Made by a program: the position numbers and the translations under genes. Of a stretch of DNA of 49,016 nucleotides, positions 8,073-17,540 are shown piece after piece (the stretch's first letter is position 1; each line of letters begins with the position of its first letter). The notes beneath the pieces were generated by a model. The model saw only the letters and a list, made by a program, of their open reading frames with translations, was not told where the DNA came from and searched no databases. Source of the stretch: Sergeia podlipaevii (Eukaryota > Euglenozoa > Kinetoplastea > Trypanosomatida > Trypanosomatidae); contig JASANZ010002121.1 of NCBI GenBank assembly GCA_030849805.1, forward strand, positions 1-49,016, written 5' to 3'.

Positions 8073-10181
8073 TCACTTTGATGATGCGTCGTTCCATTCT
8101 TCACGACCACGCTTGAACACCTTGAACGCCTTCATGGGCAAGTATGATTCGTCAGTGATCTTTGCACTGGCTAGGTCGTGAACGTGCATGACGATATCGC
8201 GGCCAATGGTATCCGTGATGCGAGAGTCCTGCTTATAATCAGGATGCTTGAGTACATAGTTTCGCAGATACTGCGCAGCTGTTGGTATCTTGCCCGCAGC
8301 CCGCATGGAAAGAAAGTTGATGTAAGTCTCAAGCTCCGGTGTGGACCGCTGCTCTTCCGCGAGATAGCGGCGCACAAGTGGAATGAGGCCGTAGTAAACA
8401 CCTTCCCTGCCGTTAAAAATATCATCCACGTTCAACTTAATCGTCTCTGCGTCCTCCGCTGAAATCAGACCGTCTTGTGGAAATATGTTCTTGCGCATGA
8501 CGTACTTCTCATTGCACGGATTAATACGGTGTGCTCGTCCCATGTTCTCATCCACAGTGGACAGTCGCGTATAGAAAGTGGCGTTGTACCTGATAATGGC
8601 ATTGGTGAGCAGCGGAATGAAAACGGAGAAGGCCGCATTCTCAAACGGTGTGGGTTGAATGTCCATCACGCGAAACTCCACCCGCCATCCAATCTCGCCG
8701 TCAATTGGCGGTGGTTTAAAGCGCACTGTTTGCCAGTTGGTAGATTGAATATTTTCAAAATGTTCCGTGTGGGTGGTGTCATCAATGTCAATCATCTGAT
8801 CATACATGACAAGCGGGTCGCGAATGAAAAGATGTGCAATGTGCTTTGCAAGACGCGTGTCGACGCCGTTTTTAGTGAGTACCTCATAAAACGGGTGGCT
8901 GATTTCAATGTGAGAGTCGTTAAACTGATCCACGTTGTCTACCTCTGCACCTATGAAGACAGAGATGGAGTCGTAGCGGGACTTGATGATGCGTGGCACC
9001 TCCTCACGTTTGCGGTCGTCCACAGAAGCAGCGATGGTGAGCCAGCGAACATCAGAGTCGCACAGCAGTCCCTTTTGGAAAGGCGTGGCGGAGCTCAGTG
9101 CGAGGAAAGCAGGGCAGAGGATTGCCAGCTGGTCGTACAGGTGTCGCGCCTGACGCTCATTCTTCATCTGCATTGTCACCTGCAGACAGTGGCAGCCCAT
9201 ACCAAACGCCATGCAGTCCATGTAAATGCACGGATGGTTCACAGAAGGCACAGGACACGGGCATGCGTCGTAGCGCTTCTTCACGTTTTCCCTCTGCTGG
9301 TTGGTAAAGTACTGTCCATAATAGTACAAAGTAGCCGGTGTATATAAATGTGTCATGGCCGCAGCGGCAGGGTATTGCCGCACCATAGGATCGACAGGAC
9401 TGTCAATGGCAGACGCTACTGCCTCCTCGCCGTTACCTGCCTGAGCTACGCCGCTCCCAAACTTCTTGGACTTGTTCTTCTTCCCATCCACGGTGCCGCA
9501 GTCGATGTCCTTGTTCTTTGGGCTTGCATCAATATTAAGGCGCTTGTCTACTGTTCGTTCAAGCGTGTTACTGTCAATGTACAGCGGAACCTGAATGCAT
9601 ACCTTGCGACCACGTCTCAACCGAATGTTCGCTGTCAGGTTGGCAAAACGGGGGTGCGAGCGGTTGATGCAGGCGTCTGGTACAAAAAGAGAGCAGGAAT
9701 ACGGTGATTCTGTGCTGTCTGAAAGAATGAACTTGCCAACTCCCATCAAGGGAAAAGTGACGAGCGTTGTGCCAAAGGTGCCTGGAGCTGACTCCTTGTC
9801 AATCAATTCATACCGATGGCGCATATTAGACTCCACACTACCAAGACTCGCACTGTCAAGAGTGTACGGCACTTCAGGGGTGCTCTCCACCATGTAAGAT
9901 CCATACTCTGGATGCCACACAGCATGGCTGTCAGGGCGACTGCTGAGCCGCTCCATCACCTCGGCTGCATCAAGCGACAAGTAAACGCGGCCATTCTCCT
10001 GATGAACGAGTTGGTGCTCAAGCTCTTCTCCCCAAAGAAAGGGGCAGTTGTCCAAGTCCTTCTTTGCCCGGTAAACGTTCAAGAACTGCTGAATACCATG
10101 CGCACTTACATGGGGGATGGCCTTGTTGTTCTCGTCGGTACCCCACTTCATGGGAGCGCCGCCTGTTGTTAGCAAACCCAT
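8073..10181 (-). CDS. GSH1: Glutamate-cysteine ligase (gamma-glutamylcysteine synthetase)
   Basis: The product is 702 residues, close to the eukaryotic GCL catalytic subunit length. It catalyses ATP-dependent joining of L-glutamate and L-cysteine, the first and usually limiting step of glutathione and hence trypanothione synthesis, in the cytosol. Visible family features are the FLWGEELEHQLV segment near residue 50 (ATP/metal-binding GEE), MVESTPEVPY near 112, HPRFANLTANIRLRRG near 175, the Cys-rich YMDCMAFGMGCHCLQVTMQM with the GCL core helix near 320, and WRVEFRVMDIQPTPFENAAF near 510. A Lys/Ser-rich insertion with an acidic segment (about 215-265) interrupts the core, as in other trypanosomatid forms. 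The upstream flank has a poly-T tract and AG dinucleotides 4-7 nt before the ATG, which supports the start. Confidence 0.97.
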   Translation of the reverse strand: MGLLTTGGAPMKWGTDENNKAIPHVSAHGIQQFLNVYRAKKDLDNCPFLWGEELEHQLVHQENGRVYLSLDAAEVMERLSSRPDSHAVWHPEYGSYMVESTPEVPYTLDSASLGSVESNMRHRYELIDKESAPGTFGTTLVTFPLMGVGKFILSDSTESPYSCSLFVPDACINRSHPRFANLTANIRLRRGRKVCIQVPLYIDSNTLERTVDKRLNIDASPKNKDIDCGTVDGKKNKSKKFGSGVAQAGNGEEAVASAIDSPVDPMVRQYPAAAAMTHLYTPATLYYYGQYFTNQQRENVKKRYDACPCPVPSVNHPCIYMDCMAFGMGCHCLQVTMQMKNERQARHLYDQLAILCPAFLALSSATPFQKGLLCDSDVRWLTIAASVDDRKREEVPRIIKSRYDSISVFIGAEVDNVDQFNDSHIEISHPFYEVLTKNGVDTRLAKHIAHLFIRDPLVMYDQMIDIDDTTHTEHFENIQSTNWQTVRFKPPPIDGEIGWRVEFRVMDIQPTPFENAAFSVFIPLLTNAIIRYNATFYTRLSTVDENMGRAHRINPCNEKYVMRKNIFPQDGLISAEDAETIKLNVDDIFNGREGVYYGLIPLVRRYLAEEQRSTPELETYINFLSMRAAGKIPTAAQYLRNYVLKHPDYKQDSRITDTIGRDIVMHVHDLASAKITDESYLPMKAFKVFKRGREEWNDASSK

Positions 10182-10183
10182 TG

Positions 10184-10206
10184 CTCCTTCCGCAAAAAAA
10201 AAAAAA
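10184..10206 (-). promoter_or_regulatory. Probable trans-splice acceptor of GSH1
   Basis: On the minus strand a T13 tract is followed by GCGGAAGGAG and then the ATG at 10181. The AG dinucleotides at 10187-10188 and 10184-10185 are the likely spliced-leader acceptor sites, giving a very short 5'UTR. Confidence 0.5.
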
Positions 10207-10592
10207 ATTGAATATGTCTGTATACACGGAGGAAGAATTGTGCAAAGGAAAGAAAGAAAATAGAGTAGCCGATAGACAACAACTTACGTGATGTCCTTTT
10301 TGCTTAACTAAAAATAAAGTAAAGTAAATAATAATAGTAATAGTACGTAACGCACGATAACTTGGTGTGATATATATGTATGTATTTATGTTTATGTGCT
10401 GTCACAAAATGTGCTTTTGTATTCTTGACTAAAATGCAACACACGCTAAACAAGAAGAAAGGTGGTGAAATCATGAGAGACAAATAGTTGTAACAATCGT
10501 GCAATCACACAGACTACACAACACCGCTTCTAAGAACCAAGCAGATGCAGAAAAATGACTCTCTAATGTCTTCAAAAAGTTTATTCATATGT

Positions 10593-10617
10593 TTATATAT
10601 ATATATATATATATATC
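10593..10617. repeat. (TA)n microsatellite
   Basis: An uninterrupted TA dinucleotide array of about 25 nt in the 3' flank of the DnaJ gene. Confidence 0.9.
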
Positions 10618-10808
10618 TTTAGAAATCAAAAGGTGCAACAATAACATGAGTGTACATTATCATCTTCAAAGACCTCGTCTTTCACGCCGTGCAGAAAAAG
10701 AAAAACACGTTTCTCAGCGCTGAAGTCTACTACGCAAAACCATTCTTTATCAATAATAAAAAGAAAAGATGTCGCATAGCGTACAAAACCGCAGATGTGC
10801 AACCTGCC

Positions 10809-12641
10809 TCATTGTGAAGAAGCAAGGATTGCGTTCATGATTTGCTCGTATGCATGTTGAATCTCCTTAAACTTGGTCTCTGACGCTTGCACTTCAGCAG
10901 CACTGCTTCCGCACCAGCGGTCGGGATGCCAGCGCATAGCGAGGGCTCGATAGGTGCGCTTGACGAGCATCTCGTCTGCATCCTCCGGTAACGAAAGTGT
11001 ACCATAGAAACTTTGAAGTGATCCTTCCGTAGAGGGTTGGTTGCTCTCCCTCTGGTGTTGTTGGTACTGCTTGTGATCGTGTGTATCAAAGCTCCCTCTA
11101 GCCCCGTATGCCTTCTCCTTGTGTGGGCTTGGTGGTGATGCACATCTTTTTTCCCTGGCTCTTTGAGCAACCAACTTCGCTTCAAGTGTGCGAAGATACG
11201 CCACATAGGTCGCACAGTTCTCTGGTTGTGAAGAAATTATGCGTCGCATACGAGCGACAGCGTCCCTATAGCGGTGCAAGCCTTCCTCGCACTGAGCAGC
11301 CAAGTGCATAAGACGAGAGGCATTGCCAACTGTCTCCTGCTCCTCAGTATAACTCAATGCTCGCTGCACGTCATCAAGGGCACGATACCACGATTGTATC
11401 TTCACATACGCAGTTGCACGAGCTGAAAAGAGAAACTGCCTGACTCCCTCAGTGGCAACCAAAATCTGATTCTGCTCTTTGCCATCTTGTATGGCGTTCG
11501 TGCACCTGTCTACAACGGCTTGCCAATTACGGGCGTCTATCAGGGATTGCACCCCCTCCACTAAGTCTATGGAAGCATTCACCTGAATAATAGCTCGACG
11601 AAATCGTGTGTTCTCCCCACCGGGGGTGGCTGCCGCGCTTGTGAAACACTCCAACACGCTATGCAGCTCTTCTGAGTTGGCGGCAACACGAAATTCCAGC
11701 TCTGTTTTCCAGAAGCGAAGATCAGATGCATACGGCGCGGCAGACAGTGCTTTGCTTGCGTAGCGAACTGCATCTCTGGTGCTCTCTAGAGACAACAACT
11801 GCACTTTATACGTTTCAAAGGTGGCACACGGAAACACATTGAGTAGTGCGTCCAGCTCTCTGAGAGCATGACTGTACTGATTGGAGTTGTACAGTACTTC
11901 GTAAGCTGCATACGCTTTGATGGCATCCGCCTCTGCCTGCCACGATGGCCCTACAGCTTCACTCGGCTGGGCGCCTTTAATCCTCTCTGCCTTGTGAGCA
12001 GCAAAAAGCAGCTTGGCACCCTTTGTATCGCCCATGGCAATGCAGATGCGTAGAGCCCGCCGCTTGGCAGCATCGTATTCCGGATGAGCGTCCAACAGCC
12101 TATGTGTTGCCGCGAGTGCTGCCTCCCACTTCTCTACTCTGTAGAGGCAGACAGAATGATTGTTGAGCACTGAGGCAGAAAGACGCCCTGTGGCAGCACA
12201 CAAAGAAACTAGTTCCCCCATGTGTTCAAGAGCTTCTTCAAAGCAACGTGCCTTATACGCGCGTATAACCGCTTGCGCTCGTGGACGTAACGAAGGAACC
12301 ACCACCTCTGTCATACGAGTGTCAAGCTGGTCCACCGCTAGCGCACTACCAGTTGCCTCCCGACTGCGCTGCTGTGCCACCAACTCGTCGCTCAAGCGGT
12401 CTAGTGCCGACGTCATGGCAAAAAAGTCTTCCATGTCCACCTCCTTACTGTTGCCTTGAGTCTGCGCAGTGACTGCCGGTAACGAAGGCGTAGGCGCTGT
12501 CGGTGCAGGGAGAAGGCGGCACTCTTCAACGTCACTAAGTACTGATGTTGCTGCGCGCTCCCAGGCAGATTGCAAAGAGGAGTCAAGAGCCCGCGAGCTA
12601 TCCATCATCATGAGCAGTGAAGGAGGGCATCGAGAGAGCAT
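10809..12641 (-). CDS. TPR-repeat DnaJ (J-domain) co-chaperone
   Basis: The product is 610 residues from the ATG at 12641; Met codons at 12611, 12608 and 12605 are alternatives. Upstream in-frame sequence would add a hydrophobic stretch, but it lacks an ATG and contains the likely splice acceptor (CTATTTCTTTAG near 12666). The middle is helical with TPR-like pairs (for example CLYRVEKWEAALAATHRLLD and YNSNQYSHALRELDALL). The C-terminal 65 residues form a J domain: SFYGTLSLPEDADEMLVKRT, then a canonical HPD in RWHPDR and a FKEIQHAYEQI helix. This order (TPRs then C-terminal J) matches the DNAJC7/TPR2 type, which bridges Hsp70 and Hsp90. There is no zinc finger or Gly/Phe region. A cytosolic Hsp70 partner is inferred. 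Confidence 0.92.
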   Translation of the reverse strand: MLSRCPPSLLMMMDSSRALDSSLQSAWERAATSVLSDVEECRLLPAPTAPTPSLPAVTAQTQGNSKEVDMEDFFAMTSALDRLSDELVAQQRSREATGSALAVDQLDTRMTEVVVPSLRPRAQAVIRAYKARCFEEALEHMGELVSLCAATGRLSASVLNNHSVCLYRVEKWEAALAATHRLLDAHPEYDAAKRRALRICIAMGDTKGAKLLFAAHKAERIKGAQPSEAVGPSWQAEADAIKAYAAYEVLYNSNQYSHALRELDALLNVFPCATFETYKVQLLSLESTRDAVRYASKALSAAPYASDLRFWKTELEFRVAANSEELHSVLECFTSAAATPGGENTRFRRAIIQVNASIDLVEGVQSLIDARNWQAVVDRCTNAIQDGKEQNQILVATEGVRQFLFSARATAYVKIQSWYRALDDVQRALSYTEEQETVGNASRLMHLAAQCEEGLHRYRDAVARMRRIISSQPENCATYVAYLRTLEAKLVAQRAREKRCASPPSPHKEKAYGARGSFDTHDHKQYQQHQRESNQPSTEGSLQSFYGTLSLPEDADEMLVKRTYRALAMRWHPDRWCGSSAAEVQASETKFKEIQHAYEQIMNAILASSQ

Positions 12642-13604
12642 TAGAGGGAAGAGCAGTGGTACCGCTAAAGAAATAGAAATTACTGCTGCCACATAAAAAA
12701 AAAAATGATTTACCCCAACATATATACCTTCACAGCTCCTAAGTACTGCTGACAAGAAAAAGAAGAGAGGCAGATGGTGAGTAAAAAAATATGGTTTAAT
12801 GAAGTTGTCATTTGATGTGCGGCACCACTAAACAATAGCGCTCTCCAGAATGTGGGTCTTATGCATATGATCCCTCACGCCAATAGCTAAACAAAGCCTT
12901 TCCGGAAACAGTGCATAAGACATTTTTTTTAAAAAAAGCATGTTTATCTGAATATCTGAATAGCTCTTCAACACAACTTACTGGGCTGCAAGTGCTATAA
13001 GTACCCTTCTTTGCTTACATAGTAATTACGTAAAGGATAAGAAAGCGAGAGTGTAGTAGACGCCTTTGTGGGTATTTCATCACTTTTCTTCTCCTTCTCC
13101 CTTCATCGGCTGTTGGTGTTGCTGCTTTTCGATTCAGAAAAAAAAAACTCTGCGCGAGCATATATATATTTTTTATGTACATATTTGTATGCTCATGTAG
13201 CGACAGTTCTCTTACTTGTATCACGACATCCTGTGCAACGCACTCACTACTTAATGAATGCTTCAAAGAAATGCCGCCCATCACTGCACGCCCCCGCGCA
13301 GGAGCAATGAATATTTTTCAGTTATGTGTTGAAGCGAAAAGAGGTAGCAATGTGCACTAAGGAACCAAGAAAAATACACGCACATATACGAAGGCCCAGA
13401 AAAGGAAAAAAGTGGAGACGCAATCCTTTTTTTTTCGTATTTTCCTTCCTTGTCTTTTGCTTTTCTGGGAAGAACTAAAGAAGAGAGAGAAAGGCATCTG
13501 ACGGCTACCTCACCTCCTATCGTTCATGTAGCGACCTCCTTCTCCATCGCCTAAACTTTTTACATAGTACCCCCAGTGGTACGAGTATATTGCGCGTTGG
13601 CCTC
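12642..13604. other. Intergenic spacer
   Basis: 3' flank of the 118-residue protein gene and 5' flank of the DnaJ gene. It contains an inverted T8/A7 junction near 12921-12937 and two pyrimidine tracts on the plus strand (13081-13108 and 13428-13466), opposite to the usual polarity here. The ORFs across 13015-13310 are short and unconvincing on both strands. Confidence 0.55.
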
Positions 13605-13961
13605 CTAGTGAGCACCACGAACAAAAAAGAACTTGTAGGTGGCCTTATCGTTGTCGTGAGTCATGGAAGTGCTACCGCGGAGCTTCCAGGCTCCCTCCTC
13701 CTCAAGCGCATCGAGGAGGGTGACGAAAAGCTGGCAGGTACCAATATCCTCGCTGGCAAACTGAGTGCGCAGCTCACCATACCAGTGCGGGGGCTCCTCC
13801 TGGCGCACAAACGCAAAAGGTACCTTGCCAGTGTTGGTGGTGGAGCACGAGTTGGGAAGCGCCTCGTTAAGGTGGTCAATGGTGCTCTCCTTGATGGGAC
13901 CGAAAATAGACACCACCGGCGGGTTGCAGGTGATGTTGACAATAAGGTTCATCTCGGACAT
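13605..13961 (-). CDS. Small conserved-looking hypothetical protein
   Basis: The product is 118 residues from an ATG at 13961. Codon use is GC-richer than the flanks and the frame is bounded by AT-rich spacers, so a real gene is likely. The N-terminus alternates hydrophobic beta-like stretches (NLIVNITCNPPVVSIFGPI), the middle contains EPPHWYGELRTQFA, and the C-terminus ends in a beta-like KATYKFFFVRGAH. There is no signal peptide, membrane segment or cysteine cluster. The compact alpha/beta pattern suggests a single small globular domain. I do not recognise the family and assign no function. Confidence 0.75.
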   Translation of the reverse strand: MSEMNLIVNITCNPPVVSIFGPIKESTIDHLNEALPNSCSTTNTGKVPFAFVRQEEPPHWYGELRTQFASEDIGTCQLFVTLLDALEEEGAWKLRGSTSMTHDNDKATYKFFFVRGAH

Positions 13962-14370
13962 GGCTGGCGTGGATGGTGATGTTGGTGAACAAAGAAAGAC
14001 GTGTAACTCTTTAAAGAAAAAATAATAATAATAGTAATAATAGTAATAATAAACAGAAAGGAAAAAGAGAAGGAGAAAAAAAAAGGGTAGATAATATGGC
14101 AGTCTTATTCAGACATGAGTGATGCAATCAGATCCTCACACGCTGTAGTAAATGAAAGATTTTCATAAAAACAAAAAAAAAGGTACACCAGAGCAAGCGG
14201 TGAGCATCCTCACAAAAACGATTCAATAATGCAGCACATTAACTTGGCTCCTGTCTTCGTTCTGGCTTGATCTTCGGTACTTCCTCAAACGAAGGCTTTC
14301 ACACCTTTGAAGTACACATACATCTCTCTCGATGTGGCGGTTGCTATTTTATACTTTACATACTGAAACA
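13962..14370. other. Intergenic spacer with trinucleotide repeats
   Basis: Contains imperfect (TAA)n/(TAG) repeats at 14023-14052 and one copy (14183-14193) of a motif shared by three intergenic regions, next to an A-run. No gene seen. Confidence 0.6.
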
Positions 14371-15156
14371 CTACAGACCAGCAAGAGGGTCATCAGCGGC
14401 AGCAGCTGCAGCACGCTCCTGCTCTTCCTTGCGAAGCTTCTCCTCATAGGCAGCAGCAGCAGCTCTGTCCAGCTCCTCCTGTGTGGGAGGCATATACGTA
14501 CCCTGAATGCGAGCCGCTAGCTCCTCAAAGCTACATTGCTCTGGCAACAAAGCCACTAGTTGCTTCACTTCAGCAGGTGTCAAAATGTTGTCACCGTTGC
14601 TAGTGACAATTTGAATAAGTTTTTCCCGCTTCATAGCGCCTGGCTTCCCATCCACCTGGAATACCTTCAGTGCCTGTAGCACATCCTTCTCCTCTGTGGC
14701 CGCATCCCGGTACATCTCCTCTACGCAAGAAATAAAAATGTTCCAGTCAATATTTTTGATCTCCTCCACAGGGATCACCTTGACGGCTTTCTGCTGCTCA
14801 GAGTTCTCCACCACCTTATCTATCATAGATTTCCGCTTGGACGCGGCCGATGTAGCGGCCATGCTACCACGCTTCTTTTTCTCACGCATCTCCTCCTTCC
14901 GGCGCTCCTTCTCGCGTTTGAGTTCCTCCTCGCGCCTCCACTGTTCAAGCCGAAATACAGGTTCCGCCATGCGAGCCTTGAGACGGTCCATGTCGTCATG
15001 TGTTGGGTTCATTCCCATCCCACGAAGCAGCGTCGTACAGTCAAGAAATGAGATGAGCTTCTCCTTGTTCTGAAGAAGGTTGAATACGGCCTCTGCGTCA
15101 TTGTACACTTCGCTCGTGATCACAGACGGTGCATCGTTCCCATTGCCGTTGTTCAT
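14371..15156 (-). CDS. Calmodulin-like (degenerate EF-hand) protein, possibly DRC8/EFCAB2-like
   Basis: The product is 261 residues from an ATG at 15156. An N-terminal EF-hand-like segment (AEAVFNLL...FLDCTTLLRGMGMNPTHDDM, about 23-60) and a C-terminal pair (VLQALKVFQVDGKPGAMKREKL and NILTPAEVKQLVALLP, about 155-210) flank a highly charged coiled-coil insert rich in E/K/R (about 70-110). The calcium-binding loops lack the full Asp/Glu ladder, so calcium binding is doubtful. The split layout and the LR-x-(L/M)-G-x-x-P-T signature recall dynein regulatory complex subunit 8 (EFCAB2) and axonemal calmodulin-like proteins, so a flagellar role is plausible inference. The C-terminus is Ala/Glu-rich, low-complexity and ends in DDPLAGL. 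Confidence 0.85.
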   Translation of the reverse strand: MNNGNGNDAPSVITSEVYNDAEAVFNLLQNKEKLISFLDCTTLLRGMGMNPTHDDMDRLKARMAEPVFRLEQWRREEELKREKERRKEEMREKKKRGSMAATSAASKRKSMIDKVVENSEQQKAVKVIPVEEIKNIDWNIFISCVEEMYRDAATEEKDVLQALKVFQVDGKPGAMKREKLIQIVTSNGDNILTPAEVKQLVALLPEQCSFEELAARIQGTYMPPTQEELDRAAAAAYEEKLRKEEQERAAAAAADDPLAGL

Positions 15157-15212
15157 TGTAAGACCTAAAATGCAGTATCAGATGTAAAAATATATAATCT
15201 GATGATACGGGG

Positions 15213-15224
15213 GGGGAGCTCCCC
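15213..15224. repeat. 12-bp GC palindrome
   Basis: GGGGAGCTCCCC, a perfect palindrome preceded by further G residues, about 60 bp upstream of the calmodulin-like gene in otherwise AT-rich sequence. Role unknown. Confidence 0.7.
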
Positions 15225-15566
15225 TTTGATTTTTATCGGATATATGGTGAAAAGAAAGACGACACTATATATCTATATTTACTTGACAACAGTCAAGTCA
15301 ACAAAATGATATGGCAAACTGGCCTATTGTCTCGTTGTATTTGAGGAGTTGCGCACTCTGATTTGTTCGCAGACTTTTGAAACAAAAAAAAAATTGTTAT
15401 TATTATTATAAAATCAACGAAGAAGAAGAAGAGGAAAAAACAAATTCACAGCATAGTACGCTCGTGCAACAACGAAAAGATAAGCCAATACCTATTAGAT
15501 CAAAAAAAAAAAATGCCAATGTTTTTCTTGAGCTCATTTATTTTCACACGACAAAAAAAAAAAAAA

Positions 15567-15583
15567 ATGTGCTACACTGAAAT
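15567..15583. repeat. 17-nt intergenic repeat, copy 1
   Basis: TGTGCTACACTGAAATT follows a long A-run. An identical copy lies at 18291-18307. Both are downstream of stop codons of minus-strand genes, so they probably lie in 3'UTRs. Confidence 0.8.
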
Positions 15584-15971
15584 TTTCATTAGATAATATT
15601 AGAACTCGAGAACGCTTTATTACGATTGCACTTTCTATCGTGTGCATTTATGCTAAACGGGAAAAAAAAGGAGAAAATACATGAAAAGAAATCACACACC
15701 ACTGCAATTTACAGCATACGTGCGAGCAATAACAACCAGTGTTACGTCTAGGGCATTACCCCCAGAGGGAGAGCACTCAATAGCAAGATAACAATAGTAA
15801 TCATAGAAAAACAAGAGTCAGCATAAAATTGGCCTCTTCGGACTGAAAGGAAAAAAAACATTTTAGAAGCATTCGTCAAAAAGGGACAGTTTTCCATGCG
15901 TATATAGAGAAGTGGGGTAAAGGAAAAAAAAATAGTTAAATACTGGAAGAGTGCTTGCAAGGGACTACGAT

Positions 15972-17540
15972 TCACATGTCACTCTGTGCTGGCAATTCCT
16001 CTGCGTGCAGATTGCGCAGCGTCCGTGGATCCTCACTAATCCCCTCCAACGTAGCGCATTGCTTCAGAGGGTCTTCCGGTTTTGTGGGAGATGAAATACT
16101 CAGCTCATATATTGTCACCTCCTCACCATCTTCACTACGCTGTGACTTAAGCGCCAGCTTCTCCCAATTGAAGCGTGTCATCCAAAAGAATAGCGCAGGG
16201 ATCTCTGCGACAAAACCCACGAGCAACCCTCCAAGGCATCCCCATACACCTGTTTTTATGCCACAAACAAATAGTACGGATGTGGGAACACCAATACCCC
16301 ACAACGTCACCAGTACGGCGATACCAGCTTGCTTAGGCCGTCCTGCACCGCGGAATATTCCTTGGAGACAAAATTGGAGAGAGTCTCCAATATGAGTAAG
16401 GATGACAAAAGGCAAAATAGCGGTGACGCCCGCAATCACTTCTGGTTCCGTTGAAAATATGTGTGCAATGTGGGTGCCGAATATCCACATGAGCAATCCA
16501 GTAATTATACCCAGCGCACCAGCGAGATAGAAGATGAAGAACGCGTACTGCTTAGCCTGCACCGGACGCATACCACCGAGGGAGTTGCCAACCACCACGC
16601 TGGCAGACACACTCACGCCAAGAGCAACGGAAAACAAGAGGGACACAATGTTCATAGCAACGCCATGAATCGCCAGAGCGAGTGGGGAAATCGTAACTGC
16701 AAGAACAGCCTGCACCTCGAACGCCCACCACTCCGCGCAGGTGGCCAAAACTGAAGGAAATCCGACCCTGAAGAATTCAGCCCACGCCTCCTTGTTCTTC
16801 AGCCGCGGCGTAGGCCAAGGAGCATAGCGCACGATAATCTGAGGGTGATAGAGGCAGCACAGAATGTGTGTGATGGCGCAGCACCCTACCGTGACAAAGA
16901 GAGACAGCGCTGCTCCATAGAGACCAAGAGGCGTCAAAAAATAGTTTGCGATGGGAGAAACCAGTGCGGCCACAAGGTTCGCACCCGCGACCACCATTGG
17001 AGCCTTCTGGGCAAACATTGTTTTACTCATAATGCCACTGATAATCTGAACAAGCATGTAGAGTGGGCTGAACTTGAGAAACTCCGACACGCCCACACCC
17101 ACCTCCTCGCCAAAGACAAAGTTCACCACGGGCCCAAGATTCCAAAACAAAATGCAAATCATGGTGCCAAGCAGCGCATTCACGGCAAGCGCCATCTGCA
17201 TCGTTTCTCCCACCAGAGGTGACCGCTTATCGCGTCCGTAGGCTTGCGAAGATATGGTATCAATAGCGGCGCCAAAGCCTTGAATAATGGAAAAGCCCAT
17301 CATATTAAAGACAATCAAAGCCGCACTGTACTGAGCAATAGCGAGCGCGCCAAGATACCTGCCGACAAAGACAAGAGTAATAGTCTGGGAAGACATCCAA
17401 AACATACTACCCAAGTCCGTTGGGATCAAAATATATAGTGCTTTGCTGAGAAGGGTTGAGAACGGGAGCGGTTTGTCGTCAGGGCTGAATCGAGGTGGTG
17501 TGACATCACCGGAATCCTCCTCAACTAGTATGCTCCCCAT
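15972..17540 (-). CDS. MATE family multidrug/metabolite transporter
   Basis: The product is 522 residues from an ATG at 17540. It has about twelve membrane segments in two pseudo-symmetric halves, typical of MatE. The N-terminal tail is hydrophilic and acidic; the first bundle begins near residue 28 (LLSKALYILIPTDLGSMFW). Family-like segments include GFGAAIDTISSQAYG near 90, LYGAALSLFVTVGC near 209, and the second-half MNIVSLLFSVALGVSVSASVVVGNSLGG near 296-323. The C-terminal tail of about 70 residues is cytosolic and Ser/Glu-rich. MATE proteins exchange H+ or Na+ for cationic drugs or metabolites at the plasma membrane or in endomembranes; the substrate here is unknown. Length and topology are normal, with no sign of truncation. 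Confidence 0.95.
   Translation of the reverse strand: MGSILVEEDSGDVTPPRFSPDDKPLPFSTLLSKALYILIPTDLGSMFWMSSQTITLVFVGRYLGALAIAQYSAALIVFNMMGFSIIQGFGAAIDTISSQAYGRDKRSPLVGETMQMALAVNALLGTMICILFWNLGPVVNFVFGEEVGVGVSEFLKFSPLYMLVQIISGIMSKTMFAQKAPMVVAGANLVAALVSPIANYFLTPLGLYGAALSLFVTVGCCAITHILCCLYHPQIIVRYAPWPTPRLKNKEAWAEFFRVGFPSVLATCAEWWAFEVQAVLAVTISPLALAIHGVAMNIVSLLFSVALGVSVSASVVVGNSLGGMRPVQAKQYAFFIFYLAGALGIITGLLMWIFGTHIAHIFSTEPEVIAGVTAILPFVILTHIGDSLQFCLQGIFRGAGRPKQAGIAVLVTLWGIGVPTSVLFVCGIKTGVWGCLGGLLVGFVAEIPALFFWMTRFNWEKLALKSQRSEDGEEVTIYELSISSPTKPEDPLKQCATLEGISEDPRTLRNLHAEELPAQSDM

Larger units (their letters stand above)
10182..10808. other. Intergenic spacer with (TA)n
   Basis: 3' flank of the TPR-DnaJ gene. 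It contains a (TA)12 microsatellite at 10593-10617, short A-runs and the splice signals of GSH1. No additional gene seen. Confidence 0.6.
15157..15971. other. Intergenic spacer
   Basis: 3' flank of the MATE gene. It contains a G8 run merging into the palindrome GGGGAGCTCCCC (15213-15224), several A-runs followed by TG, and the first copy of a 17-nt element (15567-15583) repeated at 18291-18307. ORFs here are A-run driven and not convincing. Confidence 0.6.

Noticed and set aside
8475..9347. A 290-codon open frame on the plus strand
   Set aside because: It lies entirely antisense to GSH1, shows no domain, and is best explained as a codon-bias shadow.
12642..12755. N-terminal extension of the DnaJ protein with a hydrophobic signal-like segment
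   Set aside because: The extension lacks an ATG, and a splice acceptor lies within it.
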